NCBI GenBank assembly: GCA_949025205.1 | Contig: CARMXJ010000017.1 | Coordinates: forward strand, 1-27,012 | Direction of reading: 5' to 3' | Length of the DNA: 27,012 nucleotides | Origin: an uncultured Bacilli bacterium | Lineage (GTDB): Bacteria; Bacillota_I; Bacilli_A; RF39; UBA660 | Shown: positions 22,491-27,012 of the stretch, piece by piece | How the letters are laid out: the number at the start of each line of letters is the position of its first letter | Position numbering within the stretch: the first letter of the stretch is position 1 | Notes under the pieces: model-generated | Database searches by the model: none | Told to the model about the DNA's origin: nothing | Seen by the model: only the letters and a program-made list of their open reading frames with translations | Translations under genes and position numbers: made by a program

Positions 22491-22713
22491 GAAACTGAGG
22501 AGTAAAAAGAAAGCATTTTATAGAGAGCTTATGACAAGGTGGAAATAAGCAAATGTTTCTTTTGAAGGTAGCAGTGGAGCTTATTTACTGAAAATAAAGT
22601 AAGTTTTTACGTGCTCTCGCGTTAAAGAGAAAATGAAGTGTATAGTTTTTTGCTATGAACTAAGGTGGTACCGCGGGAAGACTCGTCCTTAAATTTTTAA
22701 GGAGGAGTTTTTT
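22491..22713 (+). promoter_or_regulatory. T-box leader with GTA (Val) specifier
   Basis: The T-box sequence AAGGTGGTACCGCG is at 22662-22675. Stem I can be traced: ACTG/CAGT (22494-22497 with 22572-22575), a specifier loop with AGTA (22501-22504) opposite GAA (22564-22566), AAGCATTT/AAATGTTT (22511-22518 with 22551-22558), GCTTAT/ATAAGC (22527-22532 with 22545-22550) and GGTG in the distal part. The codon after GAA-G is GTA (22568-22570), valine. The terminator pairs 22681-22692 with 22697-22708 and is followed by six T. Its 3' arm holds AAGGAGG, the SD of the HD gene. Uncharged tRNA-Val would bind and prevent the terminator, raising expression of the HD gene and valS. Confidence 0.93.
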
Positions 22714-22714
22714 A

Positions 22715-23464
22715 ATGATAAATTATGAAAAAGTGTTAAAAGAATTTAAAAAATATGTAGAACATTTTGATTTTAAAAATGAAGAAATTGCCATGAAAAT
22801 AAGTCATAGCTATCATGTTGCAGATTTAATGTATAAATTAGCGAAGCGTTTAGAACTAAAAGAAGAAGAAATTATTCTTGCTAAAACAATAGGGTTATTA
22901 CATGACATAGGAAGATTTGTCCAATTCGAAAAAACAAATCTTTATAATGATACAAAAACAAAAATAGACCATGCTGCACTTGCAGATACTTATCTTTTTG
23001 GTGAAAATCATATAGAGGATTTTGAAATTTCTGAAAAATACTATAAAGTAATTCGAGTCTCTTTACTAAATCACAACAAATTAGAAATTGAGCCAAATTT
23101 ATCTGAAGAAGAACTCTTTTATGCCAAATTAATTCGGGATGCCGACAAAACAGATATCTATAGACAAAATGCTTCTGTATACGAATTTGTATATCAAGAA
23201 GAAGCAACACAAGAAGTAAAGAATTCATTTTTTAAACATGAATTAGTAGATTATAAATACGTAAATAATAAAAGCGATGTTATTTTGGCAAATCTATCTT
23301 ATATATTTGATATTAACTTTAAAGAATCTTATGAATTGTTAAGAGAGACCGATAACTTAGAATTATTTTTATCCGTTGTGGAAGTGCAAAAAGGATTTGA
23401 AGAAGAATTTGATAGTATAAAAAAAGAAGTAAGAACTTATTTAGAAGAAAGGATTCAAGATTAA
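22715..23464 (+). CDS. HD-domain hydrolase in the valS operon
   Basis: A 249-residue HD-superfamily metal-dependent phosphohydrolase. Residues consistent with the metal site are H34 in HSYHV, H63-D64 in GLLHDIGRF, H86 in IDHAALA, H120 and D142 in LIRDADKTDI. The fold is helical and soluble, with no second catalytic domain. The substrate is unknown; nucleotides or phosphorylated metabolites are usual in this superfamily. It is the first gene after the T-box, its SD lies in the T-box terminator arm, and valS begins one base after its stop, so it is expressed in response to valine starvation together with valS. Confidence 0.92.
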   Translation: MINYEKVLKEFKKYVEHFDFKNEEIAMKISHSYHVADLMYKLAKRLELKEEEIILAKTIGLLHDIGRFVQFEKTNLYNDTKTKIDHAALADTYLFGENHIEDFEISEKYYKVIRVSLLNHNKLEIEPNLSEEELFYAKLIRDADKTDIYRQNASVYEFVYQEEATQEVKNSFFKHELVDYKYVNNKSDVILANLSYIFDINFKESYELLRETDNLELFLSVVEVQKGFEEEFDSIKKEVRTYLEERIQD

Positions 23465-23465
23465 T

Positions 23466-25994
23466 ATGTTAGATAAAAAATATGACCATAAAAAAGTAGA
23501 AGAAAACAAATATGAAAATTGGTTAAACAAAGGATATTTTAATAGTGGGGATAATTTAAAAATACCTTATACGATTGTAATACCTCCACCAAATGTTACA
23601 GGAAAACTTCATTTAGGACACGCTTGGGATACTACGTTACAAGATATATTGATACGTTTTAAAAGAATGCAAGGTTTTGACTGTTTATGGCTTCCAGGAA
23701 TGGACCATGCGGGAATTGCAACACAAGCAAAAGTAGATAAAAAATTAAAAGAAGAAGGAATCGACCCAAGAAGCATGAAAAGAGAAGAATGGTTAAAAAA
23801 AGCTTGGGAATGGAAAGAAGAATATGCCAAAAACATTCATAGCCAATGGGCAAAACTAGGTTTATCTCTTGATTACAATAAAGAAAGATTTACGCTAGAT
23901 GAAGGGCTTTCATTAGCAGTGCGAAAAGTATTCGTCGATTTGTATAACAAAGGATTAATTTACAGAGGAGAACGTATTATCAATTGGGACCCAGAAGCAA
24001 AAACGGCTCTTTCCAAAGAAGAAGTAATAAATAAAGAAGACAAAGGTGCTTTTTACCATTTAAAATATTTTATAGAAGGTTCTGATACGGAATACTTACG
24101 AGTTGCTACTACAAGACCTGAAACCCTTTTTGGAGATACAGCCGTTGCTATAAATCCACATGATGAACGATATAAAAAGTACATTGGAAAAAACGTAGTA
24201 CTACCTATACTTAATAAATGCATTCCAGTAGTAGCAGATGAACATGCTGACCCAAAATTTGGAACAGGAGTCGTTAAAATTACACCGGCTCATGACCCCA
24301 ACGATTTTGAAGTAGGAGCTAGACATAATCTAGAAAGAATCATTGTTATAAATCCCGATGGAACCATGAATGAAAATGCCGGCGTTTATAGAGGACTGGA
24401 CCGTTTTGAATGCCGCCAAAAAGTTGTAAGTGACCTAAAAAAACAAGGGCTTTTGATTGAAATAGAGCCGATTGTTCATAGTGTGGGACATTCCGAAAGA
24501 ACAGATGCCGTAATTGAACCATATCTTTCAAAGCAATGGTTTGTCAAAATGAGACCTCTTGCAGATAGAGTATTAGAAAATCAAAAAAACAAAGAAACCA
24601 AAGTAAATTTTGTACCAGCACGGTACGAAAAAATTATGAATCACTGGATGGAAATTACCTATGATTGGTGTATTTCACGCCAACTATGGTGGGGACATCA
24701 AATACCAGCTTGGTATAAAGGGGATGAAATTTATGTTGGCATGGAAGCCCCAAAAGAAAGTGGATGGATTCAAGATGAAGATGTATTAGATACTTGGTTT
24801 AGTAGTGCCTTATGGCCTTTTAGTACTTTAGGGTGGCCAGAAGAAACGGAAGATTTTAAAAGGTATTATCCAAATAACTGTTTAGTGACAGGTTATGATA
24901 TCATTCCGTTTTGGGTAAATAGAATGACTTTTCAAGGACTAGAATTTACGGGAGTACGCCCCTTTAAAGATTGTTTGATTCACGGTCTTATTCGTGATAA
25001 ATTAGGCAGAAAGTTTTCCAAATCCTTAGGAAATGGTGTAGACCCAATGGATATGTGCGAACTATATGGTGCAGATTCTTTGCGTTATTATTTAGCAACT
25101 ACAGCATCAAATGGAACGGATATCAAATTTGATGAAGAAAAAATAAAATCCACTTGGAATTTTATTAACAAACTATGGAATGCCTCTCGTTTTGTTCTAA
25201 TGAACATAGAAGATATAAAAGAAGATAAAACATTAGAAAATTTAAAAAAAGAAGACAAATGGATTTTAACCAAATTAAATAAAACCATCAAAGGAGTTAC
25301 AAAATATATGGAAAAATATGAATTCAATAATGTTGGCGCCGTCCTTTATGACTTTATCTGGAGTGACTTCTGTGACAAATATATCGAAGTTGCAAAATTC
25401 TCTCTAGAAGATACTAAAACAAAAAATACACTTTTAAAAACGTTGACAGGAATATTAAAAATGTTACATCCTTTTATGCCTTATGTAACAGATGAAATCT
25501 ATAGTATGTTACCAATAAAAGAAGAAAATATTATGATTAGTGCTTATCCAAAATACGAAAAAGAATTTGTATTTACCAAAGAAGAAAAAGAAATGGAAGA
25601 TGCTTTTGAATTTGTGAAGATGTACAGAAATACCAAAGCAGAAAATGAAATTCATGGTGATTTCAAAATAAAGTATGAAAACGATAGTGACTATAGTTTA
25701 ATTACAAAAATCATAAAAGCAGAAGACCATATTGTAGAAGAAAACTTAAATATTCCAGCTTATAAAGTAAAATCTGAAAACTTTGAAGCCACTATTTATT
25801 TTGAAAAAATTCTAACAGAAAAAGACTTAGAAGAACAAAGAAAAGAAATAGCAAAATTAGAAAACAATATCAAAAGAAGAAGACAACTTTTAGCAAATGA
25901 AAACTATATAGCAAAAGCACCACAAAATCTTGTAGAAGAAGAAAGACAAAAATTAAAATTAGAAGAAGAAAAATTGGCTTCTTTACAAAAATAA
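23466..25994 (+). CDS. valS: Valyl-tRNA synthetase
   Basis: A class Ia synthetase that charges tRNA-Val and edits misactivated threonine. At 842 residues it is slightly shorter than usual (about 880). The HIGH motif is HLGH (49-52) after PPPNVTGK, and KMSKS is KFSKS (516-520). The CP1 editing insertion carries TTRPETLFGDTAVA and the HDPNDFEVG segment. An anticodon-binding domain (FDYLWSEFC-like FIWSDFCDKY) follows, and a C-terminal coiled coil (LEEQRKEIAKLENNIKRR to the end) matches the ValRS tRNA-binding arm. It starts one base after the HD gene stop with a distant AAAGGA SD, and is under the Val T-box at 22491-22713. No terminator is visible directly after it. Confidence 0.98.
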   Translation: MLDKKYDHKKVEENKYENWLNKGYFNSGDNLKIPYTIVIPPPNVTGKLHLGHAWDTTLQDILIRFKRMQGFDCLWLPGMDHAGIATQAKVDKKLKEEGIDPRSMKREEWLKKAWEWKEEYAKNIHSQWAKLGLSLDYNKERFTLDEGLSLAVRKVFVDLYNKGLIYRGERIINWDPEAKTALSKEEVINKEDKGAFYHLKYFIEGSDTEYLRVATTRPETLFGDTAVAINPHDERYKKYIGKNVVLPILNKCIPVVADEHADPKFGTGVVKITPAHDPNDFEVGARHNLERIIVINPDGTMNENAGVYRGLDRFECRQKVVSDLKKQGLLIEIEPIVHSVGHSERTDAVIEPYLSKQWFVKMRPLADRVLENQKNKETKVNFVPARYEKIMNHWMEITYDWCISRQLWWGHQIPAWYKGDEIYVGMEAPKESGWIQDEDVLDTWFSSALWPFSTLGWPEETEDFKRYYPNNCLVTGYDIIPFWVNRMTFQGLEFTGVRPFKDCLIHGLIRDKLGRKFSKSLGNGVDPMDMCELYGADSLRYYLATTASNGTDIKFDEEKIKSTWNFINKLWNASRFVLMNIEDIKEDKTLENLKKEDKWILTKLNKTIKGVTKYMEKYEFNNVGAVLYDFIWSDFCDKYIEVAKFSLEDTKTKNTLLKTLTGILKMLHPFMPYVTDEIYSMLPIKEENIMISAYPKYEKEFVFTKEEKEMEDAFEFVKMYRNTKAENEIHGDFKIKYENDSDYSLITKIIKAEDHIVEENLNIPAYKVKSENFEATIYFEKILTEKDLEEQRKEIAKLENNIKRRRQLLANENYIAKAPQNLVEEERQKLKLEEEKLASLQK

Positions 25995-26003
25995 AAAAGG
26001 CAT

Positions 26004-26032
26004 TTGTATAAATAAGAAAAAAGTGATAAGAT
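26004..26032 (+). promoter_or_regulatory. Promoter of the metallophosphoesterase gene
   Basis: TTGTAT (26004-26009), a 17-base spacer and TAAGAT (26027-26032) preceded by TGA, an extended -10. It lies just after valS and gives a leader of about 24 bases. Confidence 0.6.
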
Positions 26033-26062
26033 AACACCATTCCATTACGAGGGGGCTTTATT

Positions 26063-26941
26063 ATGGGTGAAAAAGAAATATTAAAAATAGTGGCTGAAGT
26101 ACAAGAAAAAGGATTTTCTAATGTTTTACAAAAATATAACTTGAGTTCTTATGTTTTATTAAATCTTTTGTGGATGGCTTCAAATAATCCAGTAGTAATA
26201 AAAGAAGAACAAAAAAGCATTCTAGAAATGATTCGAAAAGAGCTAATTTGCTATCAATTTCAAGATAAAAAAATAGGAGTAATAGCAGACACACATATTG
26301 AAAGTGTAAATCAAAATTGGGATTATATAAAAAGAACTTATGAAAGATTTGCCAAAGAAGGAATAGAAAATGTTTTTCATCTGGGAGATTTAGTGGAAGG
26401 ATATCCTAGACAATATAAGAATCAAAAAGAAAAAGGAAAAGCAATTTGTGAGGAGCAAATAGAAAGTGTAATAAATAATTATCCCAAGGGATTTAATAAC
26501 TATGTTATAGTTGGCAATCATGAAAAAACATTTTTAGACTACGATGTTGGTTTAGAAAAACTCACGAGTGTAAGAAAAGACATAACGTTTTTTAGTCAAG
26601 AAAAGGAAATAAACTGCGTAGATTATAATAATAGAATAATTATTCTAAAACACAAAATTACAAAAGAACCAATTCCTCCCTATTTGAGTGATGCTTATTT
26701 AACAATTGGAGGGCATTCTCATAATTATGATTACAATTCAGAATATCGTACATTAAAAGTGCCAACTTGTAGTGATAATTATCCAACCGGTAGAAAAGAA
26801 AATAAATACCAACCTGGTTTTATAATTTTAGAAAACAAGGAAAAAGGCATTATTGTACATCGCTATGGTTTTGATGAAAAGGGAGCAAAACATATATTAA
26901 AACGGGTAATAAAAGAAGAAAAACAAGAAAGTGAGAAATAA
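26063..26941 (+). CDS. Calcineurin-like metallophosphoesterase
   Basis: A 292-residue protein of the calcineurin-like metallophosphoesterase superfamily. The metal-site motifs appear in order: ADTH (D76, H78), HLGDLVEG (D109), GNHE (N152, H153), a later H197 in ILKHK, and GGHSHNY (H218, H220). The first 65 residues form a helical extension that looks like a small winged or HTH-type domain (VLQKYNLSSYVLLNLLWMAS) but is not diagnostic. There is no signal peptide or membrane segment. GAGGGGG precedes ATG 26063. It has its own promoter and terminator. The substrate cannot be read from sequence; phosphodiester or phosphoprotein hydrolysis are both possible. Confidence 0.92.
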   Translation: MGEKEILKIVAEVQEKGFSNVLQKYNLSSYVLLNLLWMASNNPVVIKEEQKSILEMIRKELICYQFQDKKIGVIADTHIESVNQNWDYIKRTYERFAKEGIENVFHLGDLVEGYPRQYKNQKEKGKAICEEQIESVINNYPKGFNNYVIVGNHEKTFLDYDVGLEKLTSVRKDITFFSQEKEINCVDYNNRIIILKHKITKEPIPPYLSDAYLTIGGHSHNYDYNSEYRTLKVPTCSDNYPTGRKENKYQPGFIILENKEKGIIVHRYGFDEKGAKHILKRVIKEEKQESEK

Positions 26942-26963
26942 GGCAAGAAATTTGTCTTTTTTT
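26940..26963 (+). terminator. Terminator of the metallophosphoesterase gene
   Basis: AAGGCAA (26940-26946) pairs with TTGTCTT (26952-26958), including one G.U, with a 5-base loop, followed by T to 26963. It begins in the stop codon. The remaining bases to 27012 show nothing I can assign. Confidence 0.7.
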
Positions 26964-27012
26964 CATCTTATAGGAAAGTTCATCCAATAGTTAAAAATGG
27001 GCATTTGCAAAT

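Noticed and set aside
22578..22618. Alternative valine or threonine specifier codons elsewhere in the T-box
   Set aside because: Only GTA at 22568-22570 follows the GAA of the specifier loop opposite AGTA, and it agrees with valS downstream.
22881..23228. Minus-strand open frame of 115 codons
   Set aside because: Shadow of the HD-domain gene, with cysteine- and leucine-rich composition typical of antisense AT-rich coding sequence.
1..27012. Mycoplasma-type genetic code (TGA as tryptophan)
   Set aside because: Several genes end naturally in TGA (3420-3422, spoIIP, the GDPD gene) and conserved tryptophans are TGG.
1..27012. CRISPR array, integrase, transposase or phage genes
   Set aside because: No regularly spaced direct repeats and no recombinase, capsid or Cas motif in any open frame; only the palindrome at 17-50 hints at a mobile element.

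Overview
The window is AT-rich (GC clearly low, roughly 30 percent by eye) and comes from a spore-forming, low-GC Firmicute. The basis is gene content and order: rpsT and gpr diverge, then come spoIIP, a short DUF3679/YqxA-like ORF, lepA and hemW. This is the classic Bacillus rpsT-gpr-spoIIP-yqxA-lepA-hemW neighbourhood. TGA is a normal stop, Shine-Dalgarno (SD) sites are strong (AGGTGAT, GGAGG), TTG and GTG starts are common, and a T-box leader is present. The closest setting I can suggest is an uncultured gut-type Bacilli lineage, but I cannot place it further from sequence alone.

Layout. 1-210: no gene; an imperfect palindrome, two DnaA-box-like sites and a tRNA promoter. 211-381: two tRNA genes (CAT and Leu-TAG) and a terminator. 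477-646: a broken GNAT acetyltransferase tail. 830-4303: a RelA/SpoT-fold protein with a structured leader, a NUDIX hydrolase, two related coiled-coil membrane proteins and miaA. 4318-5592 (minus strand): a membrane-anchored transglutaminase-like protein and rpsT. 5713-7810: sporulation genes gpr, spoIIP and a yqxA-like ORF. 7897-10996: two unrecognised ORFs, the first with its own promoter, inserted between the yqxA-like gene and lepA. 11065-16322: lepA, a large multi-HTH-like protein ending in a run of ten G, a 71-residue ORF, hemW and a secreted cadherin-like beta-sandwich protein. 16354-17722: a GDPD-family phosphodiesterase and a YdcF/DUF218 protein. 17883-22461: a large helical orphan, then two membrane-anchored KWG-like repeat proteins with conserved cysteine pairs. 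22448-25994: a T-box with a GTA specifier controls an HD-domain hydrolase and valS. 26063-26941: a metallophosphoesterase with its own promoter.

The recognisable genes serve translation and tRNA function (tRNAs, miaA, rpsT, lepA, valS), sporulation and germination (gpr, spoIIP) and haem/radical-SAM chemistry (hemW). The less ordinary content is lineage-specific: orphans wedged into a conserved operon, a repeated-HTH protein with a possible slippage tract, duplicated surface proteins, and RNA hairpins that overlap stop codons, SD sites and start codons. Two genes (gpr and the DUF218 gene) appear to lack ATG, GTG or TTG where their SD would place the start.
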